From contig CAZYMB010000003.1 of the NCBI GenBank assembly GCA_964648795.1, positions 122,565 to 186,564 of the forward strand: a stretch of 64,000 nucleotides of DNA, written 5' to 3'. The stretch comes from JAHDDW01 sp964648795. GTDB lineage: Bacteria; Actinomycetota; Acidimicrobiia; Acidimicrobiales; SZUA-35. Positions 15,791-25,070 of the stretch are shown here, one piece after another. The number at the start of each line of letters is the position of its first letter. The first letter of the stretch is position 1. The notes beneath the pieces were generated by a model. It was not told where the DNA came from and did no database searches. It was given only the letters and a program-made list of their open reading frames with translations. Position numbers and translations under genes: made by a program.

Positions 15791-17515
15791 GTGTTTGGCA
15801 AAGTACTCATAGCCAATCGAGGCGAGATCGCAGTAAGAGTCATACGAGCTTGCCGTGAGCTCGGTGTCGAAACCGTTGCGGTTTATTCAGAACTTGACAC
15901 TCAAGCTCTCCACACTCGACTAGCAGATTACGCTTATGCCCTTGGTGGTGAAACAGCCGCTGAAAGTTACCTCAATACAGAGAGAATTCTTGAGATTGCT
16001 AAAGAAGCAGGTGTCGATGCAATCCACCCTGGCTACGGCTTCTTCTCAGAGAACGCTGACTTTGCTAGAGCCGTTGATAAGGCTGGCATAAAGTTCATTG
16101 GTCCCCCACCCGAAGCTATCGAGGTCATGGGCGACAAGATTTCTGCTCGAGCTGCCGCCGAAAAGATGGGTGTATCGGGCGTTCCCGGCGACACGAACTT
16201 CTTGACTGATGCTTCTGAGGTTGTCGCCTTTGGCACCAAGCATGGTTGGCCGGTTGCAATTAAGGCGGCATTCGGTGGTGGTGGTCGAGGCATGAAAGTT
16301 GTGCATTCAGCCGACGAAGCCGAAGACGCTCTCGAATCAGCACAGCGTGAATCTCAAGCATACTTTGGTCGTGATGAATGCTACTTGGAGAAATACCTTG
16401 AGAACCCACGCCACGTAGAGATCCAAGTTCTATTCGATGAACACGGCAATGGCGTCTATCTAGGCCAACGAGACTGCTCGGTTCAGCGACGTCACCAAAA
16501 GCTAATAGAAGAAGCACCGGCCGCAGAAATCGACCAGGAGATTCTTACCAAAATGGGTGAAGACGCTCTGGCTGTGGGCAAAGGGTGCAACTACACCAAT
16601 GCCGGAACGGTCGAGTTCTTATACTCAGATGGCGACTACCACTATCTAGAGATGAACACTCGCCTACAGGTCGAGCACCCTGTAACAGAAATCGTCTGCG
16701 GTATAGACCTTGTAGAACAACAACTTCGAGTTGCCTCTGGCGAAAAGCTAAGCTTCACTCAAGATGATGTAGAGATCACCGGCCACGCTATCGAGATTCG
16801 CATAAATGCCGAAGACCCAGCCGAAGGAGGGTTCCTGCCCTCCCCTGGAACTATCTCAAAGATCGTTCCTCCATCTGGCTACGGTACTCGCTGGGATGGC
16901 GGCTACGAAAGCGGCGACACAGTCAGCCAGTACTACGACAACCTAGTTGGCAAGCTAATCTGCTGGGGTGACACACGCCAAGCTGCGATTGATCGCACGC
17001 TACGAGCTCTAAAAGAATTTGTCATCACGGGAGTAGCCACCACGATCCCCGCTGACATAGCAATCCTAGAGCATCCAGATTTCCAAAACTTCACTCACTC
17101 AACCAAATGGGTTGAAGACACGCTGGATCTAGGCGACATCAAATACACCCCGGATGAAGACGCGTCAGAAGGCGAAACCAAGCATCGCAAGACTGTGACT
17201 GTTGAAGTAGACGGTCAGGCATTCGAAGCAACTGTGTGGGTCCCAGAATCAGACATGCCTACCAAGGCCGCTAAGAAGTCAAAGAAGCGCAGTGCAGCTG
17301 GCAACGGTCAAATTGCTGTTCCTATGCAAGGTACTGTCGTAAAGGTTCTAGTAGCCGAAGGAGACACAGTCTCAGCCGGCGATAATGTTATTGTTCTCGA
17401 AGCTATGAAGATGGAAAACAACATCGAAGCTGACATAGATGGCACAGTTAGCGAAGTTAAGGTCGCAGCCGGTGATTCTGTAAGCGGAGGCGACGTAGTC
17501 GTCGTAATCTCCTAG
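15791..17515 (+). CDS. Acyl-CoA carboxylase alpha chain (biotin carboxylase + BCCP)
   Basis: This 574-residue fused subunit carboxylates its own biotin with ATP and bicarbonate and passes the carboxyl group to a beta chain to make malonyl- or methylmalonyl-CoA. The biotin carboxylase domain (about 1-450) starts KVLIANRGEIAVRVIRAC and has the ATP-grasp glycine loop AFGGGGRGMKVV and EMNTRLQVEHPVTE. The C-terminal BCCP domain carries the biotin acceptor Lys540 in EAMKMENN. The linker is short, and there is no large BT domain, as in actinobacterial AccA3-type chains. The start is GTG. It is divergent from birA, which would biotinylate it. The only beta chain in the window is about 40 kb away. Confidence 0.93.
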   Translation: MFGKVLIANRGEIAVRVIRACRELGVETVAVYSELDTQALHTRLADYAYALGGETAAESYLNTERILEIAKEAGVDAIHPGYGFFSENADFARAVDKAGIKFIGPPPEAIEVMGDKISARAAAEKMGVSGVPGDTNFLTDASEVVAFGTKHGWPVAIKAAFGGGGRGMKVVHSADEAEDALESAQRESQAYFGRDECYLEKYLENPRHVEIQVLFDEHGNGVYLGQRDCSVQRRHQKLIEEAPAAEIDQEILTKMGEDALAVGKGCNYTNAGTVEFLYSDGDYHYLEMNTRLQVEHPVTEIVCGIDLVEQQLRVASGEKLSFTQDDVEITGHAIEIRINAEDPAEGGFLPSPGTISKIVPPSGYGTRWDGGYESGDTVSQYYDNLVGKLICWGDTRQAAIDRTLRALKEFVITGVATTIPADIAILEHPDFQNFTHSTKWVEDTLDLGDIKYTPDEDASEGETKHRKTVTVEVDGQAFEATVWVPESDMPTKAAKKSKKRSAAGNGQIAVPMQGTVVKVLVAEGDTVSAGDNVIVLEAMKMENNIEADIDGTVSEVKVAAGDSVSGGDVVVVIS

Positions 17516-17520
17516 CGGAA

Positions 17521-18909
17521 CTACTCAGCTGCCTCGGAAAGAGCCTCAGCTAGTGCAGGGTGTACGAACAGTGATTCTGTTAAGTCTGTTAGCTTAAGCC
17601 CGGCAGAAACCGCCAGTGCAATAACACTGATTAGCTCTGCAGCGTGTCGCCCAACGATGGAGCCCCCCAGAACCACTCCGGTAGCGGGATCTGAAACAAT
17701 CTTTACAAAGCCTCTGGAGTCGTTATTGATATGTGCCTTAGCAACAGAACTAAACGGGACTTTAGTTACACGTATTTTGCGCCCTTCAGCAAAAGCTTCT
17801 GACTCAGCTACTCCAACGTCGGCTACTTCTGGATCACAGAATATAGCGGAGGCTGCCTTGTCATAGTCAATGTGGCTGTGAGGACCTGTGTGCAGACCCA
17901 TTGCGTGCTCAGCGATCTTGCGACCTTGTCTAGTAGCTACCGAAGACAATGGAAGCTTGCCAGAAATATCGCCTGCGACATAGACATTGTCAACGGAGCT
18001 AACCATATTGTGATCTACACCGATATATCCGCCGTCAACATCGATATCAGTATTCTCTAGCCCGAGGTTCTCCGTGTTTGGCACTGAGCCAATACAAAGA
18101 AGGGCATGACTACCAGTGACTTTTCTGCCGTCTCCACAGTTGACGGTAACCTCGTTGTCACCTACTGCGATAGAAGTAGCTCGTGCTCCCATATGAAGGT
18201 CAACGCCTTTGTGCTTGAAGGATTCTTCTAGGACCGAAGCTACCTCCGGGTCCTTACCAGGCAGAACCTGCTGTCCAGATACAAGTAATGAAACCTTTGA
18301 GCCGAAAGAATTAAACATGTGCGTGAATTCAACGCCCGTCACACCAGAACCAACAACTATCAAATGGCTGGGGAGTTCTTCTGGAGGGTAGGCGTCTCTG
18401 GTGGTCAGTACACGTTTACCGTCTATTGACGCCCAATCTGGAACACGTGGCCTCGAACCAGTTGATAAAACTATTACATCTGCTTCAAGCACTGAAGTTT
18501 GGCCTTGCGAATCGGTGACCTCGACTGTGTTATTAGATAGCAACCTGCCGCGGCCTTCAACAATGTTGACGCCCTGGCTTTCTAAAAGTTCGGTGAACCC
18601 AGTTGTCAATTTTTGCTCTATGTCAGAAATTCGATCAGCCAAACTAGCAAAATCCATTTCGACATCTACTTTGACGAGACCCATCTCTTCGGCAGAGGCC
18701 ATCATAGAAATCGCTGACCCAGTTGAGATCATTGCTTTGGATGGAACACAATCATACAGGTGGGCGCCACCGCCAATTATTTCGGCTTCAACTAATGTCA
18801 CCTCTGCACCCAGACGACTGGCCGTAGTTGCACATGACACACCAGCTGGTCCACCACCGATGATGACGAACTTTCTAGCTCTACTTAATGACCCATAGGA
18901 GAATGACAT
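17521..18909 (-). CDS. lpdA: LpdA-type flavoprotein disulfide reductase / quinone reductase
   Basis: This 462-residue FAD protein has the dinucleotide motif IGGGPAGVSC near residue 17, a second NAD(P)-binding motif (VVGSGVTGVEF) in the middle, and a C-terminal dimerisation domain ending LFVHPALAEALSEA, which keeps the His and Glu of the family. In true dihydrolipoamide dehydrogenases the redox pair is C-x4-C. Here only Cys54 (YDCVPSK) is present, and position 49 is Ala. That matches M. tuberculosis LpdA (Rv3303c), an NAD(P)H quinone reductase rather than a lipoamide dehydrogenase. A GGAG Shine-Dalgarno precedes the ATG. It converges with the carboxylase gene, five bases apart. Confidence 0.85.
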   Translation of the reverse strand: MSFSYGSLSRARKFVIIGGGPAGVSCATTASRLGAEVTLVEAEIIGGGAHLYDCVPSKAMISTGSAISMMASAEEMGLVKVDVEMDFASLADRISDIEQKLTTGFTELLESQGVNIVEGRGRLLSNNTVEVTDSQGQTSVLEADVIVLSTGSRPRVPDWASIDGKRVLTTRDAYPPEELPSHLIVVGSGVTGVEFTHMFNSFGSKVSLLVSGQQVLPGKDPEVASVLEESFKHKGVDLHMGARATSIAVGDNEVTVNCGDGRKVTGSHALLCIGSVPNTENLGLENTDIDVDGGYIGVDHNMVSSVDNVYVAGDISGKLPLSSVATRQGRKIAEHAMGLHTGPHSHIDYDKAASAIFCDPEVADVGVAESEAFAEGRKIRVTKVPFSSVAKAHINNDSRGFVKIVSDPATGVVLGGSIVGRHAAELISVIALAVSAGLKLTDLTESLFVHPALAEALSEAAE

Positions 18910-18954
18910 ATCAATGCTCCATCGGTAGATCTAGCGCAAGTCTTAGCCACATCA

Positions 18955-20064
18955 TTACTTAGAAAGAAGCCTGAAATATAGCTCTACTATTTGTTCTGCT
19001 GTTTGTTCCCATGAATACTGGGCAGCATGGCGAGGTCCTGCAACGGAGAAATGTTTGCGAGCTGCATCGTCTTCAATCATGTCTAGGATCGCCCCAGCTA
19101 AGGCTGTCGCAGATTGGGGTGGCACAAGCTGTGCGGCATTGCCTGCAACTTCGATCACTGCGCCGATCTGGGTAGACACTACTGGCACCCCGACTGACAT
19201 TGCTTCAAGTACTGGCAAACCAAAGCCTTCATCTATAGATGGATATGCGAGCATCTTGCACCCGGCTAACAGGTCAGCTCTTGTTTTTGCATCTACAAAA
19301 CCTAGATGAACGACATTGGCTGGATAGGCGCAATTTTCGACCGCTGCTTCAAACTGTTCAATCCCCCAACCCGCTCCGCCGGCAACAACTAACTTTAGAT
19401 CTGGATGTGAGTCCCACACAAAGTTCATGGCCTCAATCAGCGTTGGATAATCTTTACGAGGCTCAACAGTCCCGATAGCTAGAACAAAATCTCCACCGGC
19501 TCTGGCTTTACCCCTATCGCTACTGCCTTTATCTAGCCAGTTTGTTCCTAAGTGAATCGGAGTAACCCGGCTCTCATCAACGCCAAGATATTCTACGACT
19601 TCACTGGCTACATGATTTGTTACGGCGTGAACGTGAGCCCCACGCTCTATAGCTCTCTCGGCAAGCCGTGGAAAGTTCTGTGCTTTGGGTGCAAGCAACT
19701 CTGGGAAGCGCCAAGGCGCCAAATCATGGATTGTGATCAACTCCACTGCCCCAGCACTCGGAGGCAGTACATAGTTCACTCCGTGGATTAGATCAAATCC
19801 TGACAATTTAGGCCAACCAAGCCGGTCCCATACTCCATACATAAAGCGGGCTGGAAAGCGCTTATGCATTGCAGCTACCCCCGTTGGAAGCCGAGCCAGC
19901 AGTTCAGCCCCACCGTTATAACTAAATAGGTAACCGGTTACTCGAAGATCGTCGCGAACTGAAAGTTGTTCGAAAAGATGTCCAGCAAAGCTGCCGACAC
20001 CTGTTCTGTTGCCAAGTAATGGAATGGCGTCGACTGCAATTTTTGGACCACTTTTCACTGCCAC
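18955..20064 (-). CDS. GT4-family glycosyltransferase
   Basis: This 369-residue GT-B glycosyltransferase has an N-terminal GVGSFAGHLFEQL loop, a central ITIHDLAPWRFPE segment and the C-terminal nucleotide-sugar half with FVLAIGTVEPRKDYPTLIEA and the EX7E-type SIDEGFGLPVLEAMSVGVP. It resembles mannosyl- or rhamnosyltransferases of capsule and antigen clusters. It starts with GTG and lies upstream of the polysaccharide locus but on its own. Donor and acceptor cannot be assigned. Confidence 0.85.
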   Translation of the reverse strand: MAVKSGPKIAVDAIPLLGNRTGVGSFAGHLFEQLSVRDDLRVTGYLFSYNGGAELLARLPTGVAAMHKRFPARFMYGVWDRLGWPKLSGFDLIHGVNYVLPPSAGAVELITIHDLAPWRFPELLAPKAQNFPRLAERAIERGAHVHAVTNHVASEVVEYLGVDESRVTPIHLGTNWLDKGSSDRGKARAGGDFVLAIGTVEPRKDYPTLIEAMNFVWDSHPDLKLVVAGGAGWGIEQFEAAVENCAYPANVVHLGFVDAKTRADLLAGCKMLAYPSIDEGFGLPVLEAMSVGVPVVSTQIGAVIEVAGNAAQLVPPQSATALAGAILDMIEDDAARKHFSVAGPRHAAQYSWEQTAEQIVELYFRLLSK

Positions 20065-20100
20065 AGCTTAGTGGCTACAACAATTGATGTGTACCTTTAG

Positions 20101-20640
20101 CTATGCGCTAAAGTGCTCGAGTGCGGTAGCGAGCGAATCTCTCTGATAAAAGTGAAATGGTTGGCTAACTTTTTGAGTTAGATCAGCGGAGTAGACGTTC
20201 ATAGTTTGGAAGCCGACTGCTGCCTCTCTCCAGATGTCACCGCCAGTTGAATAGACGAGCGGAAACTCAGCGCCAGAGATCTCGTGAAATTGAAACGCCA
20301 ACTCTAAGGTATCTGATTGCCCCACTCCAATGACCTGAACGTCGGGGTTGGCCGCTGCAAAAGCATTGAACTGAGGAACCTCAGCAAGACACGTACCGCA
20401 GTGAGGAGCGAATCCCCAAACGACTACTGGCTTTTCGCCGTCTACAAAATCGGCCAAAGTTACAGTTTCACTAGTAGCAAGATCTACTGCCTCGATATCA
20501 AAACCTCTTGCATCGAAGACACCACTTGCTGAGGTTGCTCCTTCGACATCAGTCAAAGCTTCGGTTTCTGCAGCGCAAGAAGCAAGAACGAATACACCCA
20601 AAGCTGCAACAGCTAGAAATTTAATCTTTGAACAAAGCAC
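20101..20640 (-). CDS. TlpA/thioredoxin-like lipoprotein
   Basis: The 179-residue product has a lipoprotein signal with lipobox LASC (Cys22). A thioredoxin-like domain of the TlpA/ResA type has a Cys81-Gly-Thr-Cys84 redox motif in FAPHCGTCLAEVPQF. It would act outside the membrane as a thiol-disulfide oxidoreductase, for example in cytochrome c maturation or disulfide reduction. The start is GTG with an AGGAG Shine-Dalgarno six bases upstream. It lies 36 bases upstream of the glycosyltransferase on the same strand. Confidence 0.88.
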   Translation of the reverse strand: MLCSKIKFLAVAALGVFVLASCAAETEALTDVEGATSASGVFDARGFDIEAVDLATSETVTLADFVDGEKPVVVWGFAPHCGTCLAEVPQFNAFAAANPDVQVIGVGQSDTLELAFQFHEISGAEFPLVYSTGGDIWREAAVGFQTMNVYSADLTQKVSQPFHFYQRDSLATALEHFSA

Positions 20641-20702
20641 AACCCGCTCCTGACAATTTGAGTCTCAACCTACTTAAAGCATACAATAAGACCTGATTAT
20701 TC

Positions 20703-20722
20703 CCGAAATCTAACTATTTCGG
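20703..20722. promoter_or_regulatory. Inverted repeat in divergent promoter region
   Basis: CCGAAAT, six bases, then ATTTCGG form a perfect 7-bp inverted repeat in the 159-base gap between the TlpA-like gene and the Wzm-type permease. It could be an operator or part of a 5' UTR hairpin. No T-run follows on either strand, so a terminator is unlikely. A possible -10 (TAGCAT) lies eight bases before the permease ATG. Confidence 0.3.
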
Positions 20723-20799
20723 AAGATCTTTGTAATGTGGCTGTATAAGAGGTGCCCAACTTACTCGCCCTCCGATGTATTTTGCTAGCATAGGCCCTT

Positions 20800-21738
20800 A
20801 TGACAGCTGCAGCCGCTACCCCAGAACTTCTAGAAAATGGGGTTCAAAACACAGGATTCTTTAGCCGCCTCACAGCTATTTGGGGCTATCGAGAACTGTT
20901 GAGCAGCCTCGCCAGGCGAGAATTAAAAGTCAAGTACAAAGATTCGGCCATTGGGTTTCTATGGTCGCTACTTAACCCACTTTTGTATCTAGCTATCTTC
21001 TCAGTGGTCTTCGGAATCATTATCCGTAATGCCGAAGTACGTTTTTATGCCATCTACCTTTTGGCTGGCCTACTCCCCTTCAACCTTTTCTCTCTAGGGC
21101 TTACCGCAGCCACGACTTCTATCACTGCCAACTCAAGCCTCGTACAAAAAGTTTGGTTCCCTCGAGAAATTTTGCCAATATCGGCCTTCGCTGCTAACTT
21201 CATAACGTTCTGTCTGCAGATGCTGATTCTTTTTGCCGCCATGGCAATCTTTGGAATTGCTCCAGCTTGGGAACTCATTTATCTATTGATTCCAGCTACC
21301 GCTATCACTTTACTTTTGGGCGCCGGCACCGGTGTATTACTCTCGGCGCTTAATGTCTACTTCCGAGATGTACAACACTTCTTAGAGCTGGCTCTCCTTG
21401 TTCTGTTCTGGTTTACCCCAATTGTGTATCCACTAAGCTTCTTAACTAATAACCTTCCGGCTGATACATTCGTCGGAGAAAGATTAGGACTACTTAATCC
21501 GTTGACGCCAATTGTGACAGTATTCCACCGAGTGCTCTATAACCCTGGCAACTTCGAACGAGTGTCCGCTGACGGAACAGTGCCCGAAGCAGGTGGCTGG
21601 GTATTTGATGTGGTTCTCAGGGGCCAGGGCTGGCATCTCGGAAACCTACTAATACCTGCTGTCTTGGCTGCATTCATGGTCTATTTCGGATTTAAGATCT
21701 TCTCTCGCCTCGAAGGCAACCTAGGAGAACAACTTTAA
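20800..21738 (+). CDS. wzm: ABC-2 type polysaccharide export permease (Wzm/TagG-like)
   Basis: This 312-residue permease has about six membrane segments with the family elements RELLSSLARRELKVKYKDS before the first segment and GFLWSLLNPLLYLAIFSVVF in it. It would export a lipid-linked polysaccharide together with an ATPase. The matching Wzt-type ATPase is encoded at 25071-26252 on the other strand, separated by the dTDP-rhamnose genes, instead of next to it as usual. It converges with rfbA, eight bases apart. Confidence 0.9.
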   Translation: MTAAAATPELLENGVQNTGFFSRLTAIWGYRELLSSLARRELKVKYKDSAIGFLWSLLNPLLYLAIFSVVFGIIIRNAEVRFYAIYLLAGLLPFNLFSLGLTAATTSITANSSLVQKVWFPREILPISAFAANFITFCLQMLILFAAMAIFGIAPAWELIYLLIPATAITLLLGAGTGVLLSALNVYFRDVQHFLELALLVLFWFTPIVYPLSFLTNNLPADTFVGERLGLLNPLTPIVTVFHRVLYNPGNFERVSADGTVPEAGGWVFDVVLRGQGWHLGNLLIPAVLAAFMVYFGFKIFSRLEGNLGEQL

Positions 21739-21746
21739 ACCAAGCC

Positions 21747-22634
21747 TTAGCTTGGGAACTCGTTTACTAGGTCCTGCAAGTACGTTCCGTACCCAGATTT
21801 AACTAGTGGCTCTGCAATATCTAGCAGCTGATCAGAGCTGATCCAGCCATTACGCCAAGCTGCTTCTTCGATGCAACCGATCTTTGTGTGCTGGCGCTGC
21901 TCTAGGACCCTGACAAATTCGGCCGCAGTAACCATTGAGTCGAAAGTGCCAGTATCCAGCCAAGCAACACCACGCGAAAGTCGTTCGACTGACAACTTGT
22001 TGTCTCTCAAGTAGCTTTCGTTTAGATCCGTTATCTCTAGCTCACCTCTTGGAGAAGGTTCAATCGCTTTGGCTCTGTCTACAACTTCGGAGTCATAGTA
22101 GTAAAGCCCCGTCACAGCCCAATTTGACTTTGGAGCAGCTGGCTTCTCTTCGACTGAGATCGCCCGCTGTGTTTCGGGGTCGAAAGTTACCACACCATAG
22201 CGTTCTGGGTCCTGCACCTGAGAAGCAAATACTGTCGCACCCTCTGCTAACCCGTCCGCAGCTAGACATGAGCCGGTGACTCCGTCGCCATAGAAGAGAT
22301 TGTCACCAAGGACTAGGCAAGCTGGTCTGCCATTTAGGAACTTTTCTCCGATGATGAAGGCTTGAGCTAACCCGTCAGGAGATGGTTGTACTTGATAGCT
22401 AATGTTCATGCCTAAACGAGAGCCATCACCAAGCAGCTTACTAAAGGACTCTGAATCATCGGGCGTAGTAATAACCAAGACATCTTGAATCTGAGCCTGC
22501 ATTAGAGTTGCCAGCGGATAGTAAATCATTGGCTTGTCATAGACCGGGCATAGCTGCTTTGAAACTGCCAAAGTAGCTGGATGAAGCCTTGACCCAGTCC
22601 CGCCAGCAAGGATAATTCCTTTGCGGTCACTCAT
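21747..22634 (-). CDS. rfbA: Glucose-1-phosphate thymidylyltransferase RfbA
   Basis: This 295-residue enzyme makes dTDP-glucose from glucose 1-phosphate and dTTP, the first step of dTDP-L-rhamnose synthesis. The N-terminal nucleotidyltransferase signature IILAGGTGSRLHPATLAVSK, the QLCPVYDKPMIYYPL segment and LGDNLFYG are all present. It is the last gene of the minus-strand polysaccharide operon and overlaps rfbD by eight bases. Confidence 0.95.
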   Translation of the reverse strand: MSDRKGIILAGGTGSRLHPATLAVSKQLCPVYDKPMIYYPLATLMQAQIQDVLVITTPDDSESFSKLLGDGSRLGMNISYQVQPSPDGLAQAFIIGEKFLNGRPACLVLGDNLFYGDGVTGSCLAADGLAEGATVFASQVQDPERYGVVTFDPETQRAISVEEKPAAPKSNWAVTGLYYYDSEVVDRAKAIEPSPRGELEITDLNESYLRDNKLSVERLSRGVAWLDTGTFDSMVTAAEFVRVLEQRQHTKIGCIEEAAWRNGWISSDQLLDIAEPLVKSGYGTYLQDLVNEFPS

Positions 22635-23496
22635 TGCATAACTCCCTAACTACCGGCACCAGACCTTCGCGCCAGTCAGCAATCTCAATGCCGTACTGGT
22701 CTGCCAGCTTAGCGCTAGACATCCGGGCATCTTCTGGACGCTTAGCGGGCAGTGGAAACTCCGAAGTCGGGATTGGCTCTATTTCTTTGTCTATACCCGC
22801 TAGCTCTAGAATATGGGTAGCAAACTCCCACCAGGATGCACCTGCAATTGAAGCAGCATGAAATAGCCCGGGCACTGCAATATCAGTTTCGATAACCCGG
22901 TTTACAACTTCAGCTAGCTGGAAAGCAGACGTGGGACACCCAAGTTGATCATCTACCACTCGAAGCGGAAGATCTTGACCTGCTAATCGCAGAATTGTCT
23001 TTACAAAATTGCCGCCAGTGGCTGAGTAAACAAATGAAGTTCGCAGCACCGTGCCCCGATCAGATTGCAAAGCTAAAGTCTCGCCGTCGAGCTTTGATGC
23101 TCCATAAACATTCAGTGGGTTTGTTCTATCTTCTTCGGTGTACCAACGGTCTCGATCTAATCGCAGGCCATCAAAAACATAATCAGTCGAAATATGAATC
23201 AGAGGGGCTTCTACCGTCTGTCCCAATGTGACCAAGTTGGCAACCCCATCAACATTGACCGCATTAGCCTTTGCTGCCTCCGCTTCGGCAGCGTCGACGG
23301 CGGTGTATGCAGCGGCATTAACTATCACATCCGGCTTCCAACTGGCCAAGCCCACAACAGCGGCTTCATCACTGATGTCTACTTCGGATCGCCCGACGAA
23401 GCGCATAACATGCTCGCTAGTTGGAACCGTGCTTCTTAGGGCGCTTGCTAGCTGACCTGATGAGCCGAAGACTAAAACTTTCTTAGACAAAGACAT
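22627..23496 (-). CDS. rfbD: dTDP-4-dehydrorhamnose reductase RfbD
   Basis: This 289-residue short-chain reductase performs the last step to dTDP-L-rhamnose. It has the GSSGQLASAL dinucleotide-binding motif, the HISTDYVFDG segment and the catalytic Tyr-x3-Lys in NVYGASKLDGE. The C-terminal half has the RPEDARMSSAKL motif typical of RfbD. It overlaps rfbC by about 14 bases and rfbA by eight, so the three are translationally coupled. Confidence 0.95.
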   Translation of the reverse strand: MSLSKKVLVFGSSGQLASALRSTVPTSEHVMRFVGRSEVDISDEAAVVGLASWKPDVIVNAAAYTAVDAAEAEAAKANAVNVDGVANLVTLGQTVEAPLIHISTDYVFDGLRLDRDRWYTEEDRTNPLNVYGASKLDGETLALQSDRGTVLRTSFVYSATGGNFVKTILRLAGQDLPLRVVDDQLGCPTSAFQLAEVVNRVIETDIAVPGLFHAASIAGASWWEFATHILELAGIDKEIEPIPTSEFPLPAKRPEDARMSSAKLADQYGIEIADWREGLVPVVRELCNE

Positions 23497-24055
23497 CTCC
23501 CTTTTCGGTTAGCTCAGCAAAGCCTGGAGCACTTCTATCTTTATCTGAAAGTAAATCTTCGTCGACTGATGCGGACCAATCAATTGCAAGGTCTGGATCA
23601 GCCCAGTTCATCGACCGGTCGCTTGCTGCATCATAGTAGTTGGTGGTTTTATAATTGACCACAGTGTTAGCCGTCAGCGTTAGAAAGCCATGAGCGAAGC
23701 CTTCGGGTATCCAAAGCTGATTACCAACTTCGGAGGTTAACTTCACCGCTACATAGGTGCCAAAGTTAGGCGATGACTTACGAATGTCGACTGCAACATC
23801 TATGACGGCGCCGCTCGCTACACGCACCAATTTTGCTTGCACAGAATCGCCTAACTGGTAGTGCAAACCCCGCAGCGTCCCAACTTTCGCTGACATGGAT
23901 TCGTTGTCCTGAACGAAATCAGGTGAAAAACCAAGCGCCTCACCCAATGCTGACTCTTTGAAGACTTCCGCGAAGTAGCCTCGGTCATCTCCGAAGCGAC
24001 GGGGTTGAACAATCTTTACGCCGGCAAGCCTAGTATCTTCGATCGCAATAGCCAT
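23483..24055 (-). CDS. rfbC: dTDP-4-dehydrorhamnose 3,5-epimerase RfbC
   Basis: This cupin-fold epimerase (190 residues) has GDDRGYFAEVF near the N-terminus, the catalytic His in TLRGLHYQ and the aromatic/Asp region around MNWADPDLAIDW. The frame is open to an ATG at 24067, but AGGAGG lies just upstream of the second in-frame ATG (24055). I prefer that one, although the SD spacing is short. It is preceded by the coiled-coil gene (54 bases away) and overlaps rfbD. Confidence 0.93.
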   Translation of the reverse strand: MAIAIEDTRLAGVKIVQPRRFGDDRGYFAEVFKESALGEALGFSPDFVQDNESMSAKVGTLRGLHYQLGDSVQAKLVRVASGAVIDVAVDIRKSSPNFGTYVAVKLTSEVGNQLWIPEGFAHGFLTLTANTVVNYKTTNYYDAASDRSMNWADPDLAIDWSASVDEDLLSDKDRSAPGFAELTEKGDVFV

Positions 24056-24109
24056 TTCCCTCCTCATGGCAAGCGTAGCAAAAGTTTGGCTTGTGACCTT
24101 TAAAAAGGG

Positions 24110-25039
24110 CTAGTTGCGATGCCTAATTGGGGCTGTAACTCTAGCTAGTGCAGCTCCGAGGGCAGTTTGGCGTACACGTGACCTGAGAGTTGGGCTCTGC
24201 GAACCAATTCGGTTATGTTTGTTTACCTTGTCAAGCTGATCAACCATCGAAGAAATCTCTTTGTGCTGTAGCGATGCCTGGTATTCGTGTTCGGTAGCAA
24301 CGCCCACGGCTCTTGCCTTCTCAGCATTAGCTCCTGCCAATGCATCTTGAGCTACATAAGCACTCTGAATAGCATCCTGGGCTTTTGCTTCTGCAACAGA
24401 CAATGCATTTCTTAATGCTAGAACTTCAGATTCAGAGGTGAAGTGGGCCCCTGCGTCTGAAAGGTCCACCGAAGTGAACTCCGCCTTGGCAAGGGCCACT
24501 TCGTAACCTACGAGTGTTTCAGGCGAAGGAGCGGCATTGGTCGATACGTAACGAGCGAGATATGCTGCACCCCGAACTGATGAGAAAGCTAAATCACGCT
24601 TGTAACCGCTCATGATCAGCAATTCGGCGTTCACCTTTACCAAATCTACCCAGCGAGTTTGATCGTGATTATCAAACGCCTGCAATGCCAGTATTATCTC
24701 GTTTGGCTTGGCGTTAACTATTTCGGCTATTGGAGGAGTTCTCTCGCTTCCAACCAGACACAAAACAACATCTTCGTGGTTAATCCCGGCAGGACTCGTC
24801 ACGAACTCGCTCGAGATTTGTGACCGTGTCAGACTAGAGCTCAGTGCCTTAGGGGCCAAAGCTCCTTTGCTGGCTGAGCCAGAGGTAAGATCTACGATCT
24901 TTACTGCGGTGATGTCAAAAGCAGCGAGCTTGGATCCGACACGCTGCGACTCACGCATTTGTGCCTGATCGATAGCTGACTCAGATGGACTAGTCGTAAT
25001 CTCAATATCTTGGTTATCTGTGGAAGTCACCTGGGCCAT
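24110..25039 (-). CDS. Unknown protein with coiled coil in polysaccharide operon
   Basis: I do not recognise this 309-residue protein. Residues 1-60 are Ser/Thr/Ala-rich and probably disordered. Residues 60-180 look like a small alpha/beta domain. About 200-275 is a strongly predicted coiled coil rich in Ala, Glu and Lys. The last 30 residues are basic and amphipathic (LRSRVRQTALGAALARV). A similar LRSR tail is found in the glycosyltransferase at 27265-28626 of the same operon. It sits between wzt and rfbC, so a role in organising or length-controlling the glycan machinery is possible, but this is a guess. Confidence 0.55.
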   Translation of the reverse strand: MAQVTSTDNQDIEITTSPSESAIDQAQMRESQRVGSKLAAFDITAVKIVDLTSGSASKGALAPKALSSSLTRSQISSEFVTSPAGINHEDVVLCLVGSERTPPIAEIVNAKPNEIILALQAFDNHDQTRWVDLVKVNAELLIMSGYKRDLAFSSVRGAAYLARYVSTNAAPSPETLVGYEVALAKAEFTSVDLSDAGAHFTSESEVLALRNALSVAEAKAQDAIQSAYVAQDALAGANAEKARAVGVATEHEYQASLQHKEISSMVDQLDKVNKHNRIGSQSPTLRSRVRQTALGAALARVTAPIRHRN

Positions 25040-25070
25040 CCTAGCAGCCGAAGCCTATTTCGATATTGCA

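Noticed and set aside
20641..20799. tRNA, riboswitch or attenuator in the 159-base gap
   Set aside because: Only a 7-bp inverted repeat without a T-run is present, and no cloverleaf or conserved riboswitch core was seen.
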